NCBI GenBank assembly: GCA_028671895.1
Contig: CM053813.1
Location: 12,400,001-12,464,000 of the forward strand
Reading direction: 5' to 3'
DNA: 64,000 nt
From: Oenanthe sinensis
Lineage: Eukaryota; Streptophyta; Magnoliopsida; Apiales; Apiaceae
Below, in pieces: positions 1-10,901 of this stretch. Made by a program: the position numbers and the translations under genes. The first letter of the stretch is position 1. The number at the start of each line of letters is the position of its first letter. Below the pieces are notes generated by a model. That model searched no databases. It saw only the letters and a list, made by a program, of their open reading frames with translations, and was not told the origin of the DNA.

Positions 1-1123
1 CCCTATTCTGATTGGACTTTTTAAAACCCATTCAGATTTCGGATTTATATTATTATTAAATTCGAATTCTAATATGTATATAATTAATCAAGTCTCTCTT
101 AATTAATTAAATAAATAAATTCGAATAAATAATAATAACAGTATTTAAATTCATAATTTAAATAACACTCCGTTTAAACGTTCTTTGTGTGTGACCCTTT
201 AGATTATTATTACGTTGGCAATAATTTTATTTTCTAATAATAAAATTATAAACAATGAGCGGCATCTAGTAATACATTATTGCTACCCAAGTAATAATAA
301 TAATTGGTGATTCAATTAAACCTTTCGTGAATAATGTACAATGTAATATAATCCCTTTAACCTTATATTATAGATCAAACTCGAGGCATGTATTGTGTCA
401 TCCTCTTCAACGTTTAATCCGGGTTTCCTTGATCAATGAGTAGACTATTAATCAAATCAATATTTGAGCATGGCCATGCATTTTATAGTCTCACTCAATC
501 AAGAGGCCAATAATATCACTCCTAAAATAGGAGGGTTAAATTCTATATCTATCATTCATATTTCTCATACGATTCATAGCATACCCAATGTCCACCTTTA
601 TCATTACCCGGTTAAAGATACCTTTGAGTGTAATCAAAGTATATTAATTCTCATATAGAAATATAATGATTTCAAATCAGAGGATCATTACATCATTATC
701 ACAGTGAGAATGTCTTATGACACTTATTAACATGTAGATTCTCACAGCGGGTCTGTCCGGTGCCATGCAATGAGACATGCACTTATGTTCTTGACTTTAG
801 TATCACCATACCTATGACCAATGAGATGTGGTCATCAATCAACAAACATGCTAGTCTTATTGCATTATTATTGTCCTTAAATAATAATACTCGACTAGGG
901 ACTTTTAGGAATCAAATACTATTCATATAATCTCATTTTTAAGTCACATACTTAAAGATATATATTACGTATTAATATTCCAAGGACATTTATTATTTTT
1001 TCAATTTATGACGCAGTAAATAAAGACAAAATAAATATTAATTAAATAATCACATAAAACATAATCCTTAATTGTTTTCAATAAAATATTAAAAGTATTG
1101 TCTCTAGGACACCAATACTAACA
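1..1123 (-). mobile_element. Ty1/copia LTR fragment, open at window edge
   Basis: Read on the minus strand, this stretch starts with TGTTAGTATTGGTGTCC at 1123 and matches, in order, the LTRs of the two plus-strand copia elements at 13711 and 42495. Shared landmarks include the TCTCTAGG-type start, the GGTCACACAC block (about 190) and the A+T-rich tail. The far end of the LTR lies outside the window, so I cannot tell a solo LTR from one end of a complete element. No coding capacity is claimed; the short ORF at 464-658 falls inside the LTR. Confidence 0.85.
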
Positions 1124-2699
1124 CCTTTGACTTAAGCAAACCCATTCTCATTTATAAGTCATGGCAAATCTCAAAAATTTCTATTTCATTTTAAACACAT
1201 GTTTTTTTATAATATATAACGTTAACTATATATATATATAGTTTTTCTTAATGCGTAATTAATAAATTATGGTACATTTTTAACTACCCAATTTAACCTT
1301 ACTTCTTAGTACTGAATCTAATATCCTAGATTTTATTATTCAATCATATAAATTTTAAATATATAAGAACAACCTTATTTAATTCTTCCAACTCCATTTT
1401 ACTTCTTGTTTTCTTCATACATAATTTACTACCCGTTTCTTTTATAAACCAAATGTTCACGAGGAACATTTCGGCCAAACATTCAAGCCATATACATCTA
1501 ATTTAGTTTATAAAATAAATTATACACCTGCCACCGATTTTTTTCTATAAAAACTTAAATTTAATAATGCAACATTTCATTCTTACTTAGGATATAATTC
1601 CCACTTTAGCCCAAATAGGTAGGTAATATTTTCTTCTTGTTTTTCTTACCAAAATGTCTTTGTAAATTTAACCGAATTCATTTTTTAGCTAATTAATATT
1701 TTCAAAGAGTGAATTGGAGGGTTTAACACAAACCATAACATTATTCGGATGTTGCTTTATGCCACCACAACTTACAAGAAATCCGTTCAAGACATGTAAG
1801 TCTATAGGTACACATTTTAGTTTTACTTCATTTGATGACATCGTATATTTTTTTGTGATTAAAAGTTATTGCTTATTCTTGAACTCTGATCGGTGAACCA
1901 AAGTCGAAGTAAGAGGTCTTCAATCTTCGCAGTCTTTATGAAAAAGGGTTATCCTACGGACTAGCAGGGTTACCCGAATCCGTAGATGAAATTAAAATTA
2001 GGGATATAATAGAGAAAAAGTTGGAAGAACAAAATGAAGAAGAAGAGGTGGGTTGGGGAAGGAGAGGCGGTGAGAGGCTATGGAGGTGGAATGAGGTAGA
2101 GTTTTGAAAAAGAGGGTTAGAGTAGAGAGAAAATGAAATGGAATCGACTCTCATTTGTATCCGTAAGTCAACATTGCATTCCTTCAAATACATTTTCGAA
2201 AATAATATAATTCCATACTCACATGAAAAATCTAAAATTCAAATATATTGTAGAAATATTTATATGACAACACAAAAAATAACTCATCAAGGGGAAAATA
2301 AGTGTCATATAAAAATATATTATGAAGCAGTACATCCGCGCCTATATTGAAAGAAAATGAAACTATAAGCTATTAGGTAAAAATTATTGAGATAAAATCA
2401 AAGCAAAATGACATGTCATATGGAGCCCATATATTAAGGTATATAGGAAATTACAAGTATGCCCATTCTTTCAACCCCTTTTCTTATATTTGATATGAAG
2501 TTTAAAAAATGGGCATACCTTTTATACAATCTCCATACTTTTAGCTTCATCTAAAAAACAAGCAGAGATGTTTCTCCATAGGTTTGGGTGTAAATCAGAT
2601 CACCAGTACCACTACTTAAAAAAAACATTATCGAATTCTTTGAATCCCTAAAAGAAAATGTCAAACACCAACAAAAGTTATTCCCCCTCTATGCCCTTA
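1124..2699. other. A+T-rich DNA, no gene recognised
   Basis: No ORF here has a recognisable domain or plausible exon structure. A purine-rich patch lies at about 2000-2140. A short hairpin lies at about 2455-2520, where AGTATGCCCATT is answered by AATGGGCATACC. Nothing else is supported. Confidence 0.5.
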
Positions 2700-3140
2700 A
2701 GCATCCACATGCCAATATTTTCTGAGACATCATGATTGCCAAGACCTCTCATGCACTTAACGTTTCAACAAAAGGAGGTACCACATCATTTATTAAATAT
2801 AAATGTAAATTGAGGTATTTTGATGAAAAAAATATGTTAAACTTTTGAGGACATCACAATTGCAATACTGAATTCACGTGTTGACTTATCGACTGAAAGG
2901 CAAAGAGTCAACTAATAATAGTTTTGCATTTTCATTCGATAAATCAACATATGAATTCATCATTACAATTGTGAGGTCCTCGCAAGTTGAAAATAGTTTT
3001 TTTCATTAGAATGCCTCAATTTACATTTATAATTCACAAAAAATGACTTTGTTACCTCCATTTATTGAAACTTTAAGTGGATGGCAAGCTGGAAGTGATC
3101 ACATTATTTTTGATGGGGTTCTGTATTTTGTGGTTACAAA
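2700..3140. repeat. Long inverted repeat (foldback element)
   Basis: The left arm (best at 2740-2906) is the imperfect reverse complement of the right arm (best at 2923-3090). Anchors are GGAGGTA at 2774 against TACCTCC near 3053, the block AAATGTAAATTGAGG against CCTCAATTTACATTT, and ATCGA at 2888 against TCGAT at 2936. The loop is only about 15-30 bp. Weaker similarity extends the arms to about 2700 and 3140. This is the form of a foldback MITE or Mutator-like long-TIR element. No transposase and no clear target-site duplication were found, so the superfamily is open. Confidence 0.75.
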
Positions 3141-3597
3141 ATTTAGCCTAACTAATTGCCCTGCATTGTTAAGCTATAATTTATATAACTCATCTCTCGA
3201 TTGTAACTTAATTAAAACTTTGAACCCCACTTCGTTCGCCCTCACTTGCGTACGGCTAATGTATCTCCAAAATAAGATTGTTATGGTGGGAGGTCTTGGT
3301 ATTTATAGAAAATGTTCCATCATCCAACAACCATCTTAAATGTATAAATTAGGGAGATAAGGTTTAGAGTGACATGGTGGTTCGACGGGATATGGGTGGG
3401 AAGTAGTAGACGCGTGAACAGAATTTAAGGAATCTCATTTAGCTCACAATAGATTGGAAAGTCAATCTCTGCTCGTAGATTAGGCATTTATTATTGCACT
3501 ACAATATTTGTCAATATATCAACTACTACCTTGTAAATATCCATCTATGTAATAAAGGTAATTTAATACTCTCCTCTCACGTTTTCGGTTATGGTTG
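3141..3597. other. Unassigned non-coding DNA
   Basis: No coding or structural feature was recognised between the foldback repeat and the C-rich repeat. Confidence 0.45.
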
Positions 3598-4165
3598 GTC
3601 ATCGGGACATTTCAGGGCGGACGAGTACTATCCTTGCCCCCGATCCCTGCACTAGAAACCTTTCCTGAAACTGTCCCAATCCCGAATGAAGATTAATTTT
3701 CTCCTAGATCCCTGCCCCAAACGGAGAACGAGGATGATCGCGGGGATTTAGGAAACTTCGCATTTATTTATAAGTAAATATATATCTTATTAATATATTC
3801 CCTCTATTTCATAAAAGTTAGTGGTTTATAAATATTAAAATCAAACATATTTAGGTTTGACAACAATTTATACATTATTAATTAATAATTGTACAGATTT
3901 AAAAATTAAGACTAATAATATATATTAAATATACTTTTTAGTAATATTGTTAAATTATTTTTAAATATAACAATTGTTAATAATTAATAGTCAAATTTGG
4001 GTTAGTTTGACTTTTAAATTTTATAACACACCAATTTTTATAGGACGGAGGGAGACACCAATCCCGTCCCTATCCCCATCCCCAAAAATTATGTGAATTC
4101 CTTATTGATCTCCCACCTCCGCAAAATAATCCATGAATCCCAAGTCCCGAATGCTAAAGCCGGTT
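3598..4165. repeat. C-rich repeat split by a MITE
   Basis: Two C-rich blocks (3598-3770 and 4050-4165) carry repeated CCCCGATCCC / CCCATCCCC-like words. They stand out sharply from the A+T-rich surroundings and flank the foldback at 3798-4054. They read as one older dispersed repeat interrupted by the MITE. I do not recognise a coding function. Confidence 0.5.
3798..4054. mobile_element. MITE with foldback structure
   Basis: The left end (TTCCCTCTATTTCATAAAAG) and the inverted right end (CTCCCTCCGTCCTATAAAAA) match over about 65 bp at roughly 70 percent by eye. The A+T-rich centre is also largely self-complementary. The CTCCCTCCGT terminus and ~260-bp size fit Stowaway-type (Tc1/mariner) MITEs. 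A TA precedes the left end, but the right flank is AC, so the expected TA duplication is not intact. Confidence 0.65.
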
Positions 4166-5050
4166 TCCAATATTTTCCGCCAAATAAGCAAAAAGTGGGT
4201 TTATTAAAATTGACCAATCTCATCCAATGATAAAGTCACTCCCTAGATTTATTAGGTCTCATTATATTCAAATTATATTATATTTCATATAAATTTTAAT
4301 TCAACTTAATGATGTTAAAATTATTATAATATTATTTAATTGATTTAAAAAAATATTAAAACAAAATTAATTAATATTAAAATATGAGTGCTTTTTCATA
4401 ATTAAATGGATCATATTAATAAAAAATATTACAGCGTGCAACTCATATCATCATATTAAATATAATTTATCTCTAGACCATGATCATCCAGCAAATCATT
4501 AAATACTAGTGACTGATCTAACACATCTATCACATTGTTTGTTCCATCAACTCTAAAAAATAATGCCATTATCCATATGTTGTTAAGAAATTTAATCAAG
4601 AATCCTCAGAAAATATGTTGATTATATCACTGATTCTAAACTGCGTAGAGAGGTCACAGTCGAGCTTCTGTAGTGCACGAGAAGGTTGTTTTGACTTCAT
4701 TTGGACTGAATTTGTCGGGTTTTCGATTAATAGTGGTGGTGAAACTCCGTGCACAACCGCCCTAGGTTACCGAAAAATATATCTCTTGAGTTTTTGGGTG
4801 TCCTCATCCTTACTCTAATGATCATCCCTGACAAATGACCTACATATCCACATATTTATAGGGAATTAAGTCCATATGATGTTATATGGGCAGTGGGCTT
4901 ATGATTTGTAGAGCTCAGCCACGTTTGTAGTAGTTTATCATCATTCAAGTGCTAGTTTTTAGTTGTTTGAGTCGACCCAAATTCTGCACATGAGCTTCTC
5001 ATAGAGTCCTAGTCCAACTGAACCTCTCGCCTGAACCGCCGTATGTATTT
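4166..5050. other. Unassigned non-coding DNA
   Basis: A+T-rich to neutral DNA without a recognisable gene or repeat. Confidence 0.4.
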
Positions 5051-5051
5051 G

Positions 5052-5065
5052 TATATATATATAAT

Positions 5066-5104
<39 letters not shown>

Positions 5105-5105
5105 T
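5052..5105. repeat. Compound TA/CA/TA microsatellite
   Basis: A run of TA units is followed by about 11 CA units and then a second TA run. It is a simple-sequence repeat and likely to vary in length between individuals. Confidence 0.95.
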
Positions 5106-7159
5106 GTTTATATGATATATACCTGATAATAAGTCATTATTATCCGTTTAGAGTCCATATAGAGTCTCAATTACGTGCTCCTAAAGTTTAGGAGATGATC
5201 ATTATCTATTAAGACTGCCTGCTTCCTGATGGCTGAATCTCGAAACTCGAACCTCAGGTACTGGTGAACCTAGAACATGAGTGAACGCCATCCATGTGTA
5301 AACCCCTTGGACTTCACAGAGCTTCTTATGCAGGACCTCCATCTGTCAATAAACCTCATTGAACCAAGGTTCTTGCTAAGTCATTATGAGCCCAAATTAT
5401 ACGCATACCAAAAATGAGGCACAACAACTACCCCTGGTTTTTCAAAGTCATGGAATGTAAAGAGAAACTGGTGCCCAATTTCCAAATAAATCATCTTAGA
5501 AACCCATATGATAAATTTAGAAATGAAAGTTTCAATACTTTAACCTTAAGCCTACAAGAGTAAACTCATCGTAGGAAATAAGGGAATCGGCACAGATCCT
5601 CCATAACCATACCATGCTATGCTAGTTGAGACATATTAGTTAAAGAGCTTCATCCGTCAACCTTGTAGGTTCAAATACCGGAAACTTATACCTCATCAGG
5701 CTCTGTCCGCATTAGCTTAATTCTGAAATAGACTTTAAAGAAACAAATAAATCCAAAAAACGAGGAGGGTATAAACAAGGGATAAATTTGAATTGAAAAT
5801 TTAAAATTCAAATTAAACTCATCTACTTCTACCTTGGAGGCCATAAAACTCGGTACATGAACCTCTTTTAAAATTGGAGTTCATCCATCCAACAACGCCA
5901 ATCATATCGTGGCACGAAAACACCCCCAAACTTCACATGCTTATAAATATAGGCTTCCCATCACTTTAATTTTTTTTAATCTTCTATTCTCTTAAAACTC
6001 CCCAACTACTAACCCCCTCAAGTAGCAAGAAGCATGTGGGTAGTTTGAACTACGATGAGGTCTATCAGGCTCAACCACAACTCTGATCTAAAATCGGGTA
6101 TGAATATCTACCCTTTTCGTTACATCATCTTCATATATGCATAATTTTTTCGCCATTGACACATGCATTCGCGCACATCAAGACATACACATCTCATGTA
6201 CACACACACACAGACACACCTATGACTGATCTCATATATCATTCCTCTGACTATCATCATTACGATCTGGTAGAACCACGTCAATATCATCTTTATTGTC
6301 AGTTGCATGTGCCATGTTGATTCTTCAATTACTCATCTGCACACACTCGTCACGCTCACACAACGATTTACTAATTTCCCTCTTTGCATTCTTTGCATAA
6401 ATCATCTGTATATGCTATGAACTTATGGATATATTCATCCATGATTTGTATGTTCATCGTTAGGGTTTACTCTTGGATTGTAATCTTATGCATGTACTGA
6501 TTTTGCTATTTTCATCTTTTAAGATAGAACCTCTTATACAAGCGTATAGATGACCATATGTTCATTAGGGATTCAATAAGAACCTCTACCATATGTTCGA
6601 TAAAAGCCCAAGTTAAACCATGAAATTCATCCACCTATCCCAAAGCCTGTTGTTTTGCACTCAAAAACCTAGAAGTTGAAACTTAAATTTGGTGTCAATA
6701 TTCATCACAGAACCTCGAGCTTAGGTTTAACTGTCTCCTTGTTGGCTAATAACATGACCTCACATTCAATAGCCCCTGTAAGGCTTACTTCTTTGTTCTG
6801 GAATCCCTGGTTATAGCCATTGGTCAACCCACTAATATCATGTTCAAGATTTCCAACCTTAAACCCCATTTTCATAGGTCCTTGTCATAGCTTTTAGAGA
6901 ATTTTAGTCTGTTCTTGAACATATAGAGAGTATTTTTGCTATGAACATATAGTCACTCCACAACATATTTGAGATCGTGCACATTACCTCAGAAAATAGG
7001 ATCCTTCCATAAGATAAAGCATGTTATTCGTATATTCGTCAAATAATGAAACAACTGCTATTATATATGTCAGTCCCATCTGAAGTGAGTCTTCCTGGAA
7101 ATTATGAACCAATGTAAGCTAAATCTCCACAGGATAATGAGAAACCCACAAACAATTGT
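5106..7159. other. Unassigned non-coding DNA
   Basis: No domain, exon or repeat pair was recognised. A second, short CA-rich stretch lies near 6195-6220. This may be the interior of the element whose right end is at 9857, but no left terminus was found. Confidence 0.4.
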
Positions 7160-7189
7160 GTGGAATTAGATTGTAAGCTAGTAGTAATG

Positions 7190-8610
7190 AAATATGAAAT
7201 CCATATAGACCTGCTAGACAATAACCCCGCTATAGAGCCCAAGGAAGAAGCTGAAGAAAAAGGCACCAATTACAGCTTCCACTACAGCCAAAGGCCATAT
7301 GATGATTGCAAGTCCTGTAAAGGGAACACATACTGTCTCCAAAAATGGCCCTTATCTTACAACTAATTCTTCAAATAGTCTTTTCCATCCTCTATACAAC
7401 ATATATGGGGATTTCCAAAGAGCAATAGCTATAATCAAGGGCATATCATCTTGCACAGCAAGCACCATAACAAGCAAGGACTGTGGGAGCTTTAACAACC
7501 TATTCACAGAAAGTGTGAATTACTCTTGCAAAAATCTATGAAGTCCCGTACAACAGTGCAACTCTGCCCAATTGTGGGAATGACCCCATCCTGACAGTTA
7601 GCATTAGCAGTATTATAAAAAAAATTAGTTGGGCCTACCAAGGCTCAAGTAAATTTTAAACCTAAAAACTGATGAAAATGTTGACTAATCATAAAACTCA
7701 CCTCTTACGGATCTACCATTACTATAGTTTTTTTTTACAGGACTACCAGTATTAAGTTATTAACAAAATATTATCACAATATTCAGAACCACAAAAAATA
7801 TTTTCAAATTCTATATTGGATTCTAAATTTAGTTTTATCACAAACTCTTTTTAATCTTGATGAACACTAGATAGTTCATTAAGATAAGAAAAATCATATA
7901 GTGGTCTTCCAATACCCCTATTAGAAACCTTATAAATAGGATCTTCCAAAGGTTAATTAGCTCAAACAGTGTATTATATTGGTGCAAACATTAAGTGGAA
8001 AAAGATTTTTAAAGAGAAAGCTTAACTGCAAGTTATGATTCCATCCAGCATACTTGATATTACTAGGGTAATTATCTGCAAGGTATATATGCTAACAATT
8101 TGAGAATTTACACATATATGTAGTAAAAGGAAAGCCTTACAATAAAACATGCAGCATTTTCTCTATAGTGTTACATCCTATGAACTCGAAAGTTGCAATT
8201 AATGGTGCAAAAAAACCATAAGCAATTCCTCCAAGGATGCTTGTGACAATCACAATGATCGGCCATAAGACTAAAGGCAGTGGTAGACAAAGAACTAATA
8301 GAATCTTAACAACATATCCAAGCCTCTTTGTTCTGAAATGAGAGAAACTGTAAGAGCTACAAATGTACATGTACGTACAGCACTTACAGAAACCAATTTT
8401 TACTTGTTACATAAATTCCGAGTGTATGCTACAAATTTGAACATATCAATGCTATTGGAAGAGAGACCTACTTCACAACACAGTAGTAAGTCCATATGCA
8501 ATGTGCAGGCCAAAGACCAATCACCATAACTGAATTTCCAATGGTAACGATTCCTACTGCAATCGGGCATATAATTGCCCCTTCCCAAAACAAAATTCAA
8601 ATTCAGATTC
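7190..8610 (-). pseudogene. Degraded multi-pass membrane protein gene (fragments of at least three exons)
   Basis: Three exon-like blocks on the minus strand encode parts of a conserved, uncharacterised plant multi-pass membrane protein, recognised by recall of its hydrophobic motifs. Block 1 (about 8610-8472) encodes AIICPIAVGIVTIGNSVMVI then LWPAHCIWTYY and ends at a GTAGGT donor. Block 2 (8332-8141) begins after a TTTCAG acceptor, restores the frame across the junction (V-K-T-K-R-L-G), encodes GGIAYGFFAPLIATFE and ends at a GTAAGG donor. Block 3 (from about 7499 leftwards, after a GAATAG acceptor) encodes LWKSPYMLYRGWKRLF, GPFLETVCVPF and IIWPLAVVEAV. It contains a TAA (7352-7354) and a TAG (7214-7216) where the family has sense codons. 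The exon expected between blocks 2 and 3 was not found. The gene is therefore broken: either a decayed host gene or fragments carried by a transposon. Confidence 0.75.
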
Positions 8611-8858
8611 CTTTTCTAGAACACTTTGCTTACACATACCCATAACATGCACAAAACTTGTAAAGGGTGGTAGATGTATAACTATAGACTAAAAACCAGC
8701 AGGGCAATAGGCTGTACAATTACAATAGCATAATGCAAGTTCTCAGCAAATTAGATAACAGACCAAAACAAGTACTGTCTATAACTTATATCTATTATTA
8801 AATGAAGAGCACCTAACAAGCATAAATCAACAAACAAGGAGTATGAAAAGATACTCAC

Positions 8859-8940
8859 TTTGACCAGTACTTCTAAACGCAAGCTTCTTTGACATACTGG
8901 GCATTCTCTAGCAAAGTCTTCTTCAGTCATCTTAGGGTAC
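8859..8940 (-). pseudogene. JmjC-demethylase-like zinc domain exon fragment
   Basis: An exon-sized block is bounded by an acceptor (AAATACAG, ending at 8941) and a GTGAGT donor (8853-8858). It encodes YPKMTEEDFARECPVCQ, then SLRLEVLVK. The first part matches, from memory, the RING-like zinc region that precedes the JmjC domain in plant IBM1/JMJ25-type H3K9 demethylases, where a Cys-rich stretch should follow CPVC. That Cys-rich stretch is missing here, as if deleted in the middle of the exon. No JmjC catalytic domain lies nearby. It is on the same strand as, and upstream of, the membrane-protein fragments, although the two families are unrelated. Confidence 0.55.
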
Positions 8941-9179
8941 CTGTATTTAAAAACAATCACAAATACTTTTATGGCAACATCAATTAATTAGATAATAAAC
9001 AAATAAAGATATACAAAATGAATATTATACAAATATCTAGAAATAAATTGACAATAGCAAACCCATCATCTTAATGCAAAAATGAACCTAAGATGACCAA
9101 CAAAAGCAGTATTAGTGTCAAAAGAAACAATCTAAGTTCAGAAGATAAATATCACCGCTAGAATTCAAGAATATGTGGA

Positions 9180-9600
9180 TGGCCGCATACTAGCAAGGCT
9201 CATTCCTCTCTGCCATGACCAAAGTCATGGAATCGAATCTTCATTCTCCCCTCCACATGACATTGGTTCAAAACCTTATTCGGCCTCCTCGCAACCAAGA
9301 AGCTAGGGTTTTGAAAATAGGAGATTGGAATCACCTAATTAACCCCAAACGAACTAATTACTAACCAATCTTAGCTTCGAAAGCTAGGGTTTTGAAAATC
9401 GATTTGTAAATCTAGGGTTTTGAACTGCGGCTAAAGATTTATGAGAGAGATGATGAGATGATAAGATATGAGAGATGATGTGTTGGTTAGATGGTAGAGA
9501 GAGAGATTTGTGAGAGAGAGGGTTGCGAGAGAGTGTGTCGCGAGAGAGAGAGATAGTGTGTCACGAGAGAGAGAGAGAGAGAGAGAGTGTATTTGGGGGG
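9180..9600 (-). promoter_or_regulatory. Possible captured promoter/5'UTR: AACCCTAG words and GA-rich tract
   Basis: On the minus strand the region has a long CT-rich tract (complement of the GA run at about 9490-9590), followed by three AACCCTAG-type words (around 9310, 9390 and 9415). This pairing is common in plant 5' leaders. It lies directly upstream of the JmjC-like fragment on the same strand. No ORF starting here could be tied to a known protein. Confidence 0.35.
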
Positions 9601-9689
9601 AAGTAATTTTTGTCTAAGGGGGGAAATGATTTTTGTCTGGGGGGAATTGTTTTGGTAATAAGCTGGAGGAATTATTGACCCACTTTTTT

Positions 9690-9857
9690 TATTTTTTTTT
9701 GAACACAACTTTAGACATCGGGCTTTTTACCAAGCCATGTCTTAAATAAGTTTTAACATCATTATATACAAAATCGATGTTAAAAAGACCTTTAACATTA
9801 GTGGTTTTTGTAACCGTTGTTAAAGGTGTGATGTTGTATCCAGTTTTTCTAGTAGTG
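9690..9857 (-). mobile_element. CACTA (En/Spm) transposon terminus
   Basis: Reading leftwards from 9857, the minus strand begins CACTACTAGAAAAACTGG, the canonical plant CACTA terminal inverted repeat. Subterminal words follow: TTTAACAACGGTTA, ATGTTAAAGG, TTTTTAACATCGATTTT and GATGTTAAAAC. Such arrays of TTAACATCG-like motifs are typical of CACTA subtermini. The matching opposite end was not found in the leftward sequence, and the 3-bp target duplication cannot be tested. The gene fragments at 7.2-8.9 kb lie on the interior side of this end. Confidence 0.8.
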
Positions 9858-9869
9858 GGTGCAAGTTGG

Positions 9870-10320
9870 TGGTTCCTCAACCAGGGGAGAGGTGACACAA
9901 GTTCAATAGCTTTGAACCTTACCAAGCCATCCCTGGAGTTGTGCTCTCCGCGACTTACTTCAAGTTGGGTTTGAGTGTTCCCATGCACCCCTTTATAAAA
10001 GAGATTCTACATTTTTTCAACATTACTGCCCATCAAGTGACTCTCACTTCATACATAATGGCCATCTGTAGATTTCTGATATATAATATTAAGTTTTTGG
10101 CAAGATTTTCAGCCCTAGAATTAGGATATTTTTATAAATTTAAATAGACTCGTAAGAAGACAACGTGCTACTTCTACCTTACTGTACGGTTAGTCCATGC
10201 TAGAAAGTGTATATAGGGAACCAAAGAGCTGATCGCTGGATGGCATAAGCATTTCTTATATTGCTATTATTTCCCGGACTATAAGAAAGACTTTAAAATT
10301 GCTCCTGGTAAGTGTAGATC
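9870..10320 (+). pseudogene. PF04195-like putative gypsy-type transposon ORF fragment
   Basis: The frame holding 9941-10147 reads YQAIPGVVLSATYFKLGLSV and continues PMHPFIKEILHFFNITAHQV, then TLTSYIMAICRFL. This pattern (G-hydrophobic-P-hPF, then a helix and QhTxxS) recalls the putative gypsy-type transposon domain (PF04195) found in many plant repeat proteins. Past the stop at 10147 the same frame continues with GWHKHFLYCYYF, interrupted by stops, as expected for the W-K-x-x-F-F/Y segment downstream. It is a decayed fragment directly abutting the CACTA end. Confidence 0.55.
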
Positions 10321-10901
10321 CTCATAGTTCTTTCCTTGAAATGGTTAGCTTCATTGATGAACCTCTCTAACATCAGCTTCCTTTGTACTTCAATAGAGGT
10401 TCCGAACTGAACCCGATATATAGAAAGAAAGGCATATGGGCTAGGAACAAGAAGAGCATACCCTCTTGATGAGAAAGAAGCTTCATAGAACAGATAGAGC
10501 TCTTAGGTACGCGCTCAGGCTAGGAGATGGTGTTAGATGTTGACTCCCGAGAATTTAAACAAGTTTAGAGTAATAGTGGTAGATGAACTCTCGATGCCCG
10601 TTGGTTGAGATGGTGTGGAAGTTGGGGTATCCCAAGATACAAGTTCAAGCTTCACCTTCATCATGTCAATTGCATTACACACTCACATCTTTGATCATTC
10701 ATTTGTGCATTGCATCCATATATATTTTCTGATTTGCATCATTCTAACATGTTTCCCATTCATATAAACTTGTAGACATGGCTTTTGGTGTGCCAAAGTT
10801 TCTGAAGCAATTAATCAAGTACGAAGACCTCTATAAAGATAAGATTGACACTAAACCAACTCATCTCTCGGCCCCGATGACAAGACCCAAAGATGGAGCG
10901 T
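10321..10901. other. Unassigned DNA between ORF fragment and element D
   Basis: A short plus-strand run near 10777-10890 reads MAFGVPKFLKQLIKYEDLYK and may be a further exon of the preceding element. I do not recognise it. The LTR of element D begins at 10902. Confidence 0.35.

Noticed and set aside
464..658. 64-codon ORF in the left copia LTR, with counterparts in the other LTRs
   Set aside because: It recurs only because the LTRs are repeated; no start context, domain or conservation of frame between copies.
2609..2630. CACTACTTAAAAAAAAC as the missing left end of the CACTA element
   Set aside because: It departs from the CACTACTAGAAAA terminus after seven bases, lacks subterminal TTAACATCG words, and the flanking TAC does not match GGT.
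9487..9708. 73-codon Ser/Leu-rich minus-strand ORF
   Set aside because: It is the translation of the GA/CT-rich simple repeat.
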